64,000 nt of DNA, taken from contig CP141127.1 in NCBI GenBank assembly GCA_035236585.1, positions 63,903,495 to 63,967,494 of the forward strand, given 5' to 3'. The notes under the pieces were generated by a model that searched no databases, was not told the origin of the DNA, and was given only the letters and a program-made list of their open reading frames with translations. Each line of letters starts with the position of its first letter. Within the stretch, counting starts at the first letter, position 1. This document shows positions 48,530-60,556 of the stretch, piece after piece. This DNA comes from Warburgia ugandensis. Lineage: Eukaryota > Streptophyta > Magnoliopsida > Canellales > Canellaceae. Position numbers and translations under genes: made by a program.

Positions 48530-51230
48530 TGTGATGACCCGGGTTTTCTCATGCATTTTTAAATGCAATATCTAATTCCTAAGGCGGGATGCATCCCTAT
48601 TTGAAAACCATTTTATAAAAACCATGCAATGCAACGGAAAATCTTTTGTTTTAAACTCATTTTGAAAACCCCGAGTGTCATTTGCTTTCATAACAATCAA
48701 AGTAGTTTTTGAAAAACTTCAGAAATCATAAATGTTTTTCCCCAGGTCTATCTAGTCACAGAACACAGTCCAACTGTAAATAAATACAAATACATGTCCA
48801 AAGGGTAGAGAGTTTACTTACATGTATAATTGTCTCCTGTTTGACTCACATGCTCGTAGCACTAACATAAGTGTCCTCTACTCGTGAATGGAGCTATCTT
48901 GAAAAATGTTAAGGATAGGGTGAGTATACACTATACTCAGTAGGAGTCTATCACTACTAGTTTTGCAATGCACGCTATGTTTAAAAATCGTATGCTCTTT
49001 AAAACATGTGCATGTTCGAACAACCATGTTCAATATCGATATTAAAAACCATTGTTGAATCGGAATACTGACAACTAAAGAATCGCATAATCCAAGTCAA
49101 AAGTATCATATATATATCATAAACATAATGATATGCATAATATGCTCAACTGAATCCAACTCATGGATATCTGGTATGGTCGACCAACCTCATGTCATGC
49201 CATATGCAATGCAAGTAAATCCTCAAACCATAGGGTCCAACTCTGCCCACGACCTCGCCGCCGTGTGGTCCCCGGGTACCTAGGGACACAGGGTCATATA
49301 CCTCCATGGGGCATATGACACTTCGACCTAGTGCTGTGACACCAGTGGTAGCCCCCTGTACCACATGCAGTCGAAGTGGGGACATGCCCTTTTTGGGCAT
49401 GGTACCCATCCACCTAATAGTGGTAGAGGCTGGGAGGACACCCCAGACCTCTCGGCATAGCGCCCACGAGCGTATTAGCCCAAATCATATACGATCAAAC
49501 AAGCCAAAATCCTCTTTTTCAAAACCTGTCCTCTTTGGGTTCCTCACAACTACCTACCCAGCGTCTTTTGGGCACTCCAGCGTCTTTTGGTAACCCTGAA
49601 GGACATGCAATTTTGCAAGAACTCAATGCTCACAAATCATGCAATATATGCAATTATTTGCAAAACATGTCTATGCATAATGTATTTATCACATGCATGT
49701 TGAATTCATTTATATGTTAAACAAATCATAAATTAAGTCATGCTAAACAAGTCATATACGTATACTTAAAACATGCAGTCTCAAAAAAATCATGGGCTCT
49801 TTTTAAAAGTCTAGTAACGATAGAGCACCTACCTCAAAGTCTCCTAGAGTCGCATCCTTTATCACTCAGCCTGTCCCTGGGTCTCATTTATAAACTCCTA
49901 GGTATGAATGGATACAAGGAGTCCTTATTAATTTCATTCTATTAGACATTAGATCGTTAGATCTGCCTTTTAGGGTCCATGGACCTTGCCTAATTTATTG
50001 TCAGGCTGGATCCTATGATGTGGATATGCTATTCCATGGCTAACTCTGTAGATTGTCCTCTAATCCTATTTTTAAAGTCTCATTGGGTTTGTGTGTCCCA
50101 GTTCCTAGGATACCCATGCATCCTGGTTGAACCGCGACAGTCTCAAGTGCATGCGCGCCTAAAGGCCGTGCCAGGGACCGCGTTTTGCACGTGCACATGC
50201 ATGCTCAAGCGACGCCCTATGACACGCATCCTGGATGGCATTGCATGGATGCACCTTTGGTGTAGCATGGTGTGTCTCAGCTCCCAGGGCACCTCGTGCA
50301 CCCTGGTCGAGCCAAGACCCGTGCCCCACGCACCCGAAGGCCACACTTGGGACAATGTATGCACTATCATACACTTGGAACCTGTCCCAGGGACCCAGTC
50401 CCAAGTGTAGGTTAAGCATGGAATCCCTGGGACGCCTTGTTCATGCAGGGCCAGCCCAAGCCGGCTTGGAGTGTTTTCCGGCCAAGAACCCAGCTGGAAA
50501 ATGGCTGGAAACGCTAGATCTAGTATGGATCTAGCCTGAGAGGAGGAAAGAAAATGAAAAAGGAATGAAGAACGGCTTACCTGGTAGCCTGGGGAGTGCC
50601 CATCGCCGGTGGTAGAGCCCCATTTCACTCTGAACCTTCCTGCTCTCCGAAAAACTCGAAGAAAGGGGAAAAACCCCAATGCCCAGATCAGAAAAGAGAT
50701 GAGAGGGGAAATGGGGAGACGGGAACGGGAACGGGAACGAGAACGGGATGGCTAGCCTGACTTGGGCTTGGCCATTGCAGAAAAAACTCAGGGGAGCTGG
50801 GTTGAGACAGGTTTCCGATTTTGCCAGAAACCCTCGTCTCAAAACGACCGGAAAATCATGTTTTGGAGAGGGGGGAGATGGGGCTTTTTATAGGGGAAAG
50901 AAGGTGGTGCCCCTCAATGGCGGTGCCGCCATTTCCCTGGTGTTTTTTGGAGAAATCGTGAAAGGAGGGTTTTCTAGAGAAATCTGGAGGTGGAAGACGA
51001 CAGGGGGTGCCGTTATCAAAATGGCCCCTGCGTTTTTCGTCTTTTTCGTTTTTTATTTAATTTACAAAACTGCCCCTGATCTTTAAACGGCAGTAACTTC
51101 TTCATACGAACTCTGTTTTGGGTGATTTTTTAGGCGTTAGATTCCATTTTTTGATTAGAATCTAATGATGCCAAGTTTCCTTACAAATTTCTTCATTTAC
51201 TATTTTAAATAAAGTGAAACATTTAACACA
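48530..51230 (-). mobile_element. Solo LTR of a Tekay-like family in the D gag-pol junction
   Basis: Bounded by TGTGATGACCCGGG and TTTAACACA (TGTG...CACA ends). It interrupts D between the gag end and protease. Flanking pentamers GGTAG and GGTCA match at three of five bases, an imperfect target duplication. The internal order resembles the H and G LTRs on the minus strand: an AT-rich half, a CpG-rich block (about 50090-50540), then GGAAGACGACAGGGGGTGCC and GGCCCCTGCG, which echo GGAAGACAGGGGTGCC in H. No interior or second LTR is present, so it is probably the product of LTR-LTR recombination. The 50143-50679 frame is spurious. Confidence 0.75.
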
Positions 51231-52170
51231 GGTCATGTCCTATAAGATGTCCAATTTTTTTAAAATAGCGTAAATTGCTCGTGCATTACAAGTAGGGGAG
51301 CTCATTAATTCAACATTAGACCCCTCCTAAGTTTAGAGACATAAGGTGTCCTACAATTATCGTGTGATAGGAGATCATGTCATAGATAGGGTGCTACCTG
51401 ATTTAGGGGCTAACATAAACTTGCTGCCATTCTCTATCTATGAGCAACTAGGGCTTAGTGACCTTAAACCGGCCAATACCACCTTGCAGTTAACAGATAA
51501 ATCATTGAAGATTCCACTTAGTATGGTTGGGGATGTCCTAATATAGGTAGACTAATTTACTTTCTTGTAGATTTCATTGTCCTGGATACCCAACTTGTAC
51601 TACACTTTGATAGTCAGATCTCGATAATTCTTGGAAGTCCATTATTAGCCACATCCAATGCCATCATCAATTGTAAGAATGGTGTGATGAAATTCTCCTT
51701 TCACCAATATGAAAGTCCAACAAAAAATTTTTAATGACGATCATCAACATCTAGACCTAGATGATTCTTGGTGTAGTAAATTCAATTGAAGGTATAATTC
51801 ATGATGCTAATACACTATCATCTATTCTAGATGCACTTGAGGCATGTCTAGTGCATTTTAACTATAATTTTGATATATACAAATTCATTGAAGATGTAAA
51901 TAATCTCTTATATGCTGCACCTATAATTGATACCTCCAAATGAGGCCCTTAAGTAGAACCTCTTCCTCCATTAGATTATGTCCCTATACCTTTAGTAGAA
52001 AAACCACCCACACCTTGGTCCTTAGGCCATTACCTAATAATATAAAATATTCTTACTTAGGACTAGATGAAATTCTAACCTATAAAGGAAAGCTTCTTGA
52101 TGTTTCCAAAGAACATAAGATAGCTTTAGGGTGGACCATAGTAGACATCAAAGGGATTAGCATGTAGTGT
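51231..52170 (+). pseudogene. D protease region
   Basis: The 51346-51546 frame carries DLGANINLLPFSIYEQLGL with the Asp codon at 51400-51402, the aspartic-protease site in the DLGA form usual for Athila, then LKPANTTLQLTDKSLKIP. It stops at 51544 and continues in other frames (VDFIVLD-like sequence, SIILGSPLLAT near 51620). From 51940 the linker to RT follows with LKPLPNNIKYSYLG-like sequence and KLLDVSKEHKIALGWTI. Confidence 0.8.
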
Positions 52171-53520
52171 GTATGAATAGAATTCATTTAGAGGAACATA
52201 CACAGAGGATACTAAACCCTAATATGAAAGAGGTTGTGAGAGACAAAGTGCTTAAACTCTTAAATATTGGTGTTATCTACCTTATATTTGATAACACTTG
52301 GGTCAAACCAATTTAGGTTGTCCCTAAGAAGTCAGGAATTATGGTAATCCAAAATGAGTATCATGAGCTAGTGCCCACTCGCATGACCACCAGGTAGAGA
52401 GTTTTCATTGATTATTGCAAATTGAACTTGTTCACAAGGAAAGACCACTCTCCTCTTCCCTTTATTGACAAAATGCTAAAAAGGTTATTCGATCATAGTT
52501 ATTACTACTTTCTTGATGGATATTCTGGCTATAACCAAATCCCCACTACACCTGAGGACCAGGAGAAGACTACCTTAACTTGCCCTTTTGGGACCTTTGC
52601 CTACTGTCATATGCCTTTTGGACTTTGTAATGCTCTAGCTACTTTTCAAAGGTGTATGTTGAGCATATTTTAAGATATGGCAGAGAGATTGTTAGAAGTG
52701 TTTATGGATTATTTCTTACTGTTTGGTTCTTCATTTGATGAATGCCTACACCATTTAAAACTTGCCTTACTAGGTGTCAGAAAAAGAACTTAGTGTTAAC
52801 CTAGGAGAAATGTTATTTTATGGTTCAAAATGGCATTGTTTTAGGCCACATTATATCACACAATGGTATAGTAGTGGATAAAGCCAGAGTGGATTTAATC
52901 TCTAACCTTCCTCCTTTGAGGACGGTAAAGGAAATCTGCTCATTTTCAGGCCATGCTAGTTTTTATAAAAGATTCATCAAGGACTTTAGTACAATTGCAA
53001 AGCCCCTATGTAATTTTCTTATGAAGGAAGCATCTTATGACTTTGATGATGATTGCACGAAAGCATTTGAGTGCTTAAAGGATGAATTGACTTCTACACT
53101 ATTATTCAACCATAATAATAGACTGAACCATTTGAGATAATGTGTGATGCTTCCAACTATGTGATTGGGGCTATGTTGGGGCATCATATTAATGAACTTT
53201 CTAACATGATATATTATACTAAAAAAACACTCAACAATGCCCAACTCAATTATTACACTACAAAAAAGAGTTGTTATTAATTGTTTTACACTAGATAAAT
53301 TTAGATCTTACTTGCTAGGACCGAAGGTCATTATCTATTTGGACCATGCAACTTTAAAATACCTTCTTTCTAAGAAAGATGCTAAACCTAAGCTGATCTG
53401 ATGGATATTATTGCTATACAAGTTTGATTTAGAAATTTAGGACCAGAAAGGTTCCAAAAATGTAGTAGAAAACCACTTATCCAGGCTAGTTATGGAGTCC
53501 ACTAGCAAAAATGTGCCTTA
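52171..53520 (+). pseudogene. D reverse transcriptase and RNase H
   Basis: RT motifs in order: NRIHLEEH, VIYLIFDNTWVKPI, FIDYCKLNLFTRKDH, YYFLDGYSGYNQI, CPFGTFAYCHMPFGLCNA and ATFQRCM, mainly in 52422-52673. The catalytic box reads FMDYF instead of FMDDF: the second Asp is Tyr (TAT at 52710-52712), a transversion, so polymerase activity is lost. The tether and RNase H follow (52820-53140: GHIISHNGIVVDKA, FYKRFIKDFSTIAKPL) and then CDASNYVIGAML at about 53140-53180 in another frame. Several stops (for example 52671) and frameshifts. Confidence 0.9.
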
Positions 53521-54780
53521 ACAGAGATGTTTCTAGATGAACAGTTGTTGCACATTTCTCAGTTGCCTTGGTATGAAAATGTAGTCAATTATCTTTTCAT
53601 AGATCAAATTCCTAGTCATTGGTCTAAACAAGATAGGAAAAGATTTATTATTGAGATTAAACACTTTACTTGGGATGGCCTAAACTTGTTTAAGTACTAT
53701 CCTGATCAGGTCATCCAAAGATGTGTACTAGATATTGAACATCATAAGATCATTATCTTTTGTCATGACCATGTATGCAAGGACCATTTTAGTTCTAGAA
53801 ATACAACTGCAAAGATTTTGCCATGTGGTTTTTATTTGCCCACCATTTTCAGGTACTCACATGCTTAATGCATAGCATGTGCTAGATGTCAACATTCAGT
53901 GAGCATAGGAAAAAGGAATATGATGCCCTTGAATCCTATTTTGATCATCCAACAATTTGATGTTTGGGCATTGATTTTATGAGACCTTTTCCTGACTCCA
54001 TTGGTTGTTTGTACATCCTTGTAGGGCAGGATTATGTGTAAATATGGTAGAAGCAATATTGAGTAAGACCAATAACTAAAACATGGTGCCTAAGTTCTTA
54101 AAAGAAAATATATTTTCATGCTTTGGTACTCCTAAGGTCATAATTAGTGATGGAGTAAAACACTTTTGTAATAAAATATTTGAGAATTGAATGAAGAAAT
54201 ATGTTATTACTAATAGGATAGCTATCCCTTATCATCCTCAGACTAGTGGATAGGTAGAAGTGTCAAATAGGAAGATAAAGTGAATTTTGGCAATGACAAT
54301 CAATCCAAATAGGAAAGATTAACCTTTAAGACTTAGTGATGCTTCATGGGCATACTGAACTGCATATAAAAATCCTATAGGCATGTCACCCTACCAATTA
54401 GTCTATGGAAAGGCCTACCACCTACTAGTAGAATTAGAGCACAAAGCACATTGGGTCATTAAAAAGCTTGATTTTGACTTAGATACTGCTAGAACCAATA
54501 GAAAACTCCAATTTGATGATTGGATGAATTAAGGAAAAATGCATATGAGTCAGCCAAGATATATAAAGACCACATTGAAAGTAATAATGATAACTTCAAT
54601 CTCGATGAATTAGAGCCTACATTGTACGTACTATTTACCCTCATGGGGCTATTGAGATTGAAAAGGACGGTAAGCTTTCCAAAGTCAATGGGAAAATGTT
54701 GAAACCCTATATAGAGTTGGTCAACCCTAGAATAGAGGAGATATTGTTAGAGGCACCTGTTTACCAGGACCCACCTTAAC
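53521..54780 (+). pseudogene. D integrase
   Basis: 53527-53868 has SQLPWYENVVNYL and the zinc finger (HDHVCKDHFSS, then CIACARC in the next frame after a stop). The catalytic core has a DVW(G)IDFM-type first Asp displaced by a one-base shift near 53965, a second Asp in VIISDG (GAT at 54149-54151) and TSG-stop-VEVSNRKIK with the Glu kept and a Gln replaced by [26 protein letters not shown] is the conserved post-core motif. 54520-54702 is the C-terminal part, shortened, ending KVNGKMLKPYIELV in another frame. Confidence 0.88.
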
Positions 54781-56499
54781 ATGTCAAATGACAACTGCAT
54801 CAATCAAAAGATCAACATTCATCAATAAATTTGCATTCATCATGGCATTGCACGTCTGACTGAAGACATTAAACTTAACACTCATTGGGAGGCAACCCAA
54901 GCTTTTTAGGGTGTCTTATTGTTCTACATTATCCATTTATCATATAAGAGTCTTATTTTTTAAAACATTGGGGAGAATTTTTAGTTTAAGGTGGGGTGCA
55001 TAGATATGCATGAGATTTTGAGTTTTTTTTTTTTTGAAAAAAATGAGTTTTTCAAATTTTTAAGGTCAAAGTTCCTTTACTGTGATGGGAACTGGATTTT
55101 TCAAAGCTTAGTATTTCTCTTACTTTTTCATTTCTTAATAGAAATGTATATGGTTCATTATACATTTTATTCATGTCCAAAAGTATTTTATAGAAGTTAA
55201 ATCTTGGAACATTCTGAATGAGTATTAGAGACTCATCTTTTTTAGGGTTATAAGTAATTTCATACTTTCTTTAAATTATATTACTTTGAAAGATCCCAGT
55301 ATTCTTTTGGTCAAATTGCCAAGAACCAACTAGGAGTATTAACCTTCTTTCCTAAATATTTATTAAATATAATAGGCTTTACAAAACTTAGGAAATGATA
55401 TAAACCATCCTTCTTATAGCCCTTAAAACTTGTCCAATCTACTATATACCACTAGTTAGACTTTTGAGCCTTTTTTAAAAGACTTTTCTTTATTAAAAAT
55501 CAATTTACCCTAGCTCAAAGAAACCCTAGTAAGAATATCCATTACCTAGATAGCAAGAGTTTAAAAAAGGACAAAAGTCAAGGAAGTAAAAAATATCAAT
55601 AGTACAAAGAAAAGTATTTCTTCTTAGAAATACAAGGAAAAGTGAAAAGAAAAGTATTTAAAAAAAATGAAAGAAAAGTTGAAGTAAGAGAGAGGAAAAA
55701 TAAATAAGATATTCACTTCAAGTACAACAAAAAAGAAAGTATTCAAATACATATTGAAGACCTCTACTCAGATTTGAAACTTTGAATCCTTATACCCCTT
55801 CTTTTTAGAACCCTACCAAAGTCTACGTTTGTCTTATCTGAAGACCTATTGATCTGAGGTGGAACATAGCCTTGATGAGGATATAATAGGAAGGAATTAA
55901 GGAGAATTAACCCTAATGGTCTTGATAATGACATCCATTCTTAGGGACCATATTCTTTTGTCTCAATTGTGTTGAAAAGAAATTATGTGAACCATTAGAT
56001 TGCTGGATTCAGTCACATAATGAGTGAATTTTATTTGACCCTGTTTCTTTGAGAGTGTTATTTCTGAGTGTATACCAATGAGAATTTGAGGTCAAAACAA
56101 CATTCTAATGGAGTATAATCATACATCCCTTTTAGAACTCCTGGCTTGTGTACCCTGTACACTCACTACACTCCGAGATATAACTATAGTAAAGTGGCTT
56201 GGTATGTGGATAACTTGTAGAATTTTTTATTTATCTTTATTAAGTTGTTTAAGCCAGTAGAGTGCTAATGGATAATAATTCTCTTAGATAAAATAAAAGA
56301 CTTGGTCTTAGGGAATTATGTGGGTGTATTCACTATAAAACCTCACGAAGCTTAAATCGTCCATAAGGGGTAACCTAAGAGTTTAAAGGCTTGTTGCATA
56401 TGCTAACTATAATCGTGAGTACTTATGAAAATGAAAACCATTTTATTTTCATGATTTTTCATACGTTTTGCTCAAGACCAACAACATGCTAGTTGGGGG
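54781..56499 (+). other. 3' untranslated region and polypurine tract of element D
   Basis: Contains the GGGAGGCAACCCA block (about 54887-54899), then AT-rich non-coding DNA matching A, B and F in order. It ends in GTTGGGGGTG directly before TGATAAG at 56500. No env-like frame is seen. Confidence 0.75.
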
Positions 56500-57225
56500 T
56501 GATAAGTATTCAATTTTGTATAAAAAGACCCAATTAGTAGTCAATGTGTTATAAATTATAGGCATTATCCTATACTTTTTTAGAACATTTGTAACACATG
56601 CATTTCTAATCTAATAATTTAAAAGTTTGATACTTTGTGGTCCAGAAGCCAATCCACAATAAGTATGTGATTCATTATCATTTTTTAGGATTTAATTATG
56701 ATTTTTCATCTTTTATAGGCATTGAGAAGGTGATCCAAGGCTTAGATTGATCGAGATGAGAATTGAAGATGAAGATCAAAAGATCAAACCAAAGTGTAAA
56801 TGGCATCAACCCAAAGTGTGATCAAGGTTTCAGATCCTCCTAGGGCAAGCAAAAGAAGGCAATGGGAATCACTAAAGGTGACTAAAATGGTCCATGCCAA
56901 AAAGCCATGCAATTCCACCACTTTGTATGAGAATTGGAGACATAAATGAGGTTTATGAATCTAACAAGAAAACCTAAGGAAGCCAAGTCATTCAAGCTTT
57001 GAAGCCAAAGGACTTAAATACTCAAGCCATCAGGGAATGTACCATCAAAGTGAGCCATCAAGACACATGGGAGCAATGCCACATGTAGTCACACGATTGA
57101 AGGATTAATTCAAGCAATTATCTTAGGTTAAAAATGTGATTTTCAAAGGATAATTGGAAGGTTTTGAAGGAAAATTATAGTTAGTAAGATGATCATGCAT
57201 AGGTAGACCAATCAAAGAGAGAAAA
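56500..57225 (+). repeat. 3' LTR of element D, first part
   Basis: TGATAAGTATTCAATTTTG onwards aligns with 34259-34960. It is cut at GAGAGAAAA (57225), where the 5' LTR continues with CCCTACTTTT. Confidence 0.9.
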
Positions 57226-59965
57226 TGTTGTGATTTTGTGTTAAACTTGTAAGAGCATGAATCAATTATAGTAATTCACGTGAGGAGGTCTATCTCATGA
57301 GGAATTGAATAGATGCGAACTAGAGGTCCCTACTTAAATTATCTAACCTAGCTAATGATCATGAGATTTTTAACCTAAACTAATGATGGAAACTAAAATG
57401 CATGAAATTAGAAACTTTCTAAACCTAAACATGGAAAGTTTCTTAACTAATCTAACATGCAAACTAAACCTAAATAATGATCTAAGAAATCAAAACATGT
57501 AAGACTTATGGAAACAACTAAACAAGTTGTATGCATCAAATTATGATTGAAGAAATACATGAACTAGAATGCAACTTAGGATAACATGGAATGCATGAAA
57601 CCTAAAGCATGGAACTAAGATGCAAACTAATATTTAATGGAATCTAAACTAAGATAAACCTACAATTAAACAAGAAAACTAAATGGAAACAATAGCTAAT
57701 CAAACATTTACAAGAAAGCTACCCAAGTATCATGCTCATGATCCATGAAATGGTGCACATGATTCATGGAGTAAACATAGATTGAAATTGATGGACCTAT
57801 AGCTAACTATCATGCAATATAATCTAAGCATTAACTTAACACTCTAAACTACATCCTTGGAAAACCCTTGGAAAATCAAGTAAACTAGTACTAGCAAATG
57901 CTAACATCAAGCATGAATCATTCACAATTACTATGTTGCTGGAAATTCCAGCAACTTGCAATTTTCAATATCCAAGTGGTTAGCACATGAAATCAAGAAA
58001 TTTAATTACCATAAAAAATTAAAAAATAAATTACTAAGTTACTAGAAATAATCAGAAATAATAATCCTCAAAGAAATTCATTGATTGAATGTCAAATTAC
58101 ATATAAAAAAAATAGATGCATAAACATGTATACAATTTCTAGAAATTGCATGCTATTTCAAGACATGTAACTTGATTCAACTCAATTTTAAAACACCTTC
58201 CAAAAGCCTCAAACTGATCTCTTATGATATGCAAGTGGCTTTCAAGAGAGAAACAAAAGAAAAAAATGGTTGGAATGATGAAGGAACATAAGGAAAAGAA
58301 CACCTAAAATTATGTCAATCTCTAAGAAGAAAACATGGAATCCATAGAAGGAAATCAAAGACTCAAGTCACTTCTTCTCTTGGATGTCACTACTAGAGAA
58401 GAATTAAGTTGATTCTTTGAGGAATAAGCAAGGAAAACTTATAAGTTGAAGGCAATTATCCATAACAAAACAAACAAAGCAAAGCAAAGAAAAAGACAAG
58501 GCAACAAAAATAAAGAAATAAGGAATTAAAATAGACAATGAACTAACCTAAAATTTTTGAAGAGGGAATCAGCCATGAAAACACATCAAGGATGAGGAGC
58601 AAAAGGGTTGGAGAGAGATGAGCAGCACCCAAGGAGATCATTCTTCAAAACAGGGAGGTAAGAAGAGGGTTGAAGGAAAAGGATGTCCTCCCCAAGGTTG
58701 AGGAGATGTCCTTTTTCTTCCAAAAGGGATCCCCTATTCTTCTCTTACTATCTTGTCTTATAGGTTGTTTTCTAGTGTCTCCTGAGATTAAGGTATGGTG
58801 GGGAGAAAAATAAAGAGAATTGAATGGCTAGGATGGGTTGTTAACTAGGGTTTTCAAGAGATACAAGTAGCTTCCCTTTTCTCTTTCTCTTTTCTCTTTC
58901 TTTTTTATTAAGGTGGGAAGACGCCTTTATTTAGGAGGATGTGTTTCATCCCTTAAAAAATCATTGAGGGCCTTGAAAATAGAAAGTTTGATGCATGGGA
59001 TGAGGTAAGAAAGAGAGAGGATGAGGGGAGGAAAGAGAGCGATAGGAAAAGTTAGGAAAGAGAGGTGATATGGGGAAAAGTGATTGACTAGGTGGTTTCC
59101 TAGGAAATGGGGATTGGCTGGATGGTTTAGATGGGAGTTTAGGAAGGTGATAGAGTCTTAGAAATGTGGGACCCTTGAATGAAAAGTGAAATTCGTATTG
59201 CATCTTAGTGGTGAGGTGAAAAGTGAGGAAAAAGTAGAAAAACATGGAAAACCATAAAAAATGGAGGGGTCCCTTCCTATTGGTCCACATGCTACCTTAT
59301 CCTAATAAAATTTTCATTAATTCTCTTCAAAATATCCCATAAATTTCGAGGATAATTCTTTGGATTTTTTCCAATAAATGGCATTCCATTTAGCTTGACT
59401 TATGTGCTTATGATGGCTTACTTTGAAAGCTCCATTGGCTTAGCTTCATGGCCGGATTAGATGACTTTCTTGGCTTAGCTTGATAGCTCAAATCCTTGGC
59501 TTTAGTGGTTGTCTTGGCTCCTTAACTTGTCACCTTGCTCATGGTTTGAATATGGCTAATAGCTTAAGTGAAGCCCATGTAAAGGTGGTGGAATTTGCAT
59601 GGCTTGTGCATGGGCCCACTTTGGCCACCTTTGGCTCCATTAGTTACATCTATTTCTTGTCCTAAATATGATCTTCACCTTGATCTTATGTTGGATTAAT
59701 GAATTTTAGGCTTTGAAACTATCTTTTGATCATGATCTTTTATTTTTATCTCTATCTATCTTGGTTGTCAGATCACCATCTTGCTTCCTACAAAAAGTAA
59801 AAAACTCTAATTAAATTATAAAAAATATGATTAATTACATACCTACCTTGAATTAGCTTTTATACCTAAAAAATATCAATTTTTTGAGTCATTAGGTCAA
59901 AAAATGCACACGTGTTATGAAATTTGGTAAAAAACCCTAATTTACTCCTTTAAGTTATAACACAT
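57226..59965 (-). mobile_element. E1: Athila-type LTR inserted in the D 3' LTR
   Basis: Starts (plus) TGTTGTGATTTTGTGTTAAAC, the reverse complement of the A LTR end (TTTAAAATCACAACA). It runs to within about 45 bases of the LTR start expected from A, where the CACTA element breaks it (59965). Order and wording follow the A LTR throughout. The left flank is GAAAA (57221-57225). Whether a full element or a solo LTR follows cannot be seen, because the other side of the CACTA element is outside the window. The frames at 58961-59290 and 59480-59665 are not gene-like. Confidence 0.8.
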
Positions 59966-60049
59966 CACTACTACACATAAGGCTTTTAAAATCAGTATAA
60001 AGAATTCGTTCTTTTGACTATTGACTTTGTAAATTTTTTATAAGTCACT

Positions 60050-60556
60050 AAAAAACGACTTTAAAAATAAAGACTTAAGAAGTCATTTAATCAAAAATGA
60101 CTTCTTTAGTCTAACAAAAATAGGAAAATTTTCAAGAGAAATGACTTTTAAAGTCGTTGGCTTCAAACAACTTCAAAAACCTACACTTTGGAAGTTGTTT
60201 TTTTCTAAAAACCTTCAAAAGTGTAAACTTTTAAAGTAGTTTGAGTCAAGCAACTTTAAAAGAATACACTTTATTTTGGCGCAAAGAGGGATTTTATGCA
60301 GAAAAAGACTTTTCAAGTTGTTTAGAACTAAACAACTTCAAAAGTCAATGACTTTTAAAGTCATTTGCTGTAATTGACTTTAAAAGTGGGGGATTATTAA
60401 AGTTGTTTACAAGAAATGACTTTAAAAGCATACACTTTATTTTGGCATGAATATGGATTTTAAGTGGGAAAGGACTTTTAAAGTTGTTTAGGACTAAACA
60501 ACTTCAAAAGTCAATGAGTTTTAAAGTCATTTGCTATAAACGACTTTAAAAGTAGG
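60050..60556. repeat. Subterminal repeat array 1 (GACTTTAAAAGT-type, both orientations)
   Basis: About a dozen copies of GACTTTAAAAGT or its complement ACTTTTAAAGTC, often spaced 10-20 bases around AAACNAC or TTTGNNG linkers. A larger unit with ACACTTTATTTTGGCRYRAA also occurs twice (near 60265 and 60428). In CACTA elements such arrays bind the transposase accessory protein. Confidence 0.75.

Noticed and set aside
50143-50679. 178-codon minus-strand frame and overlapping frames
   Set aside because: They lie in the CpG-rich block of the solo LTR with open frames on both strands; no domain or homolog is recognised.
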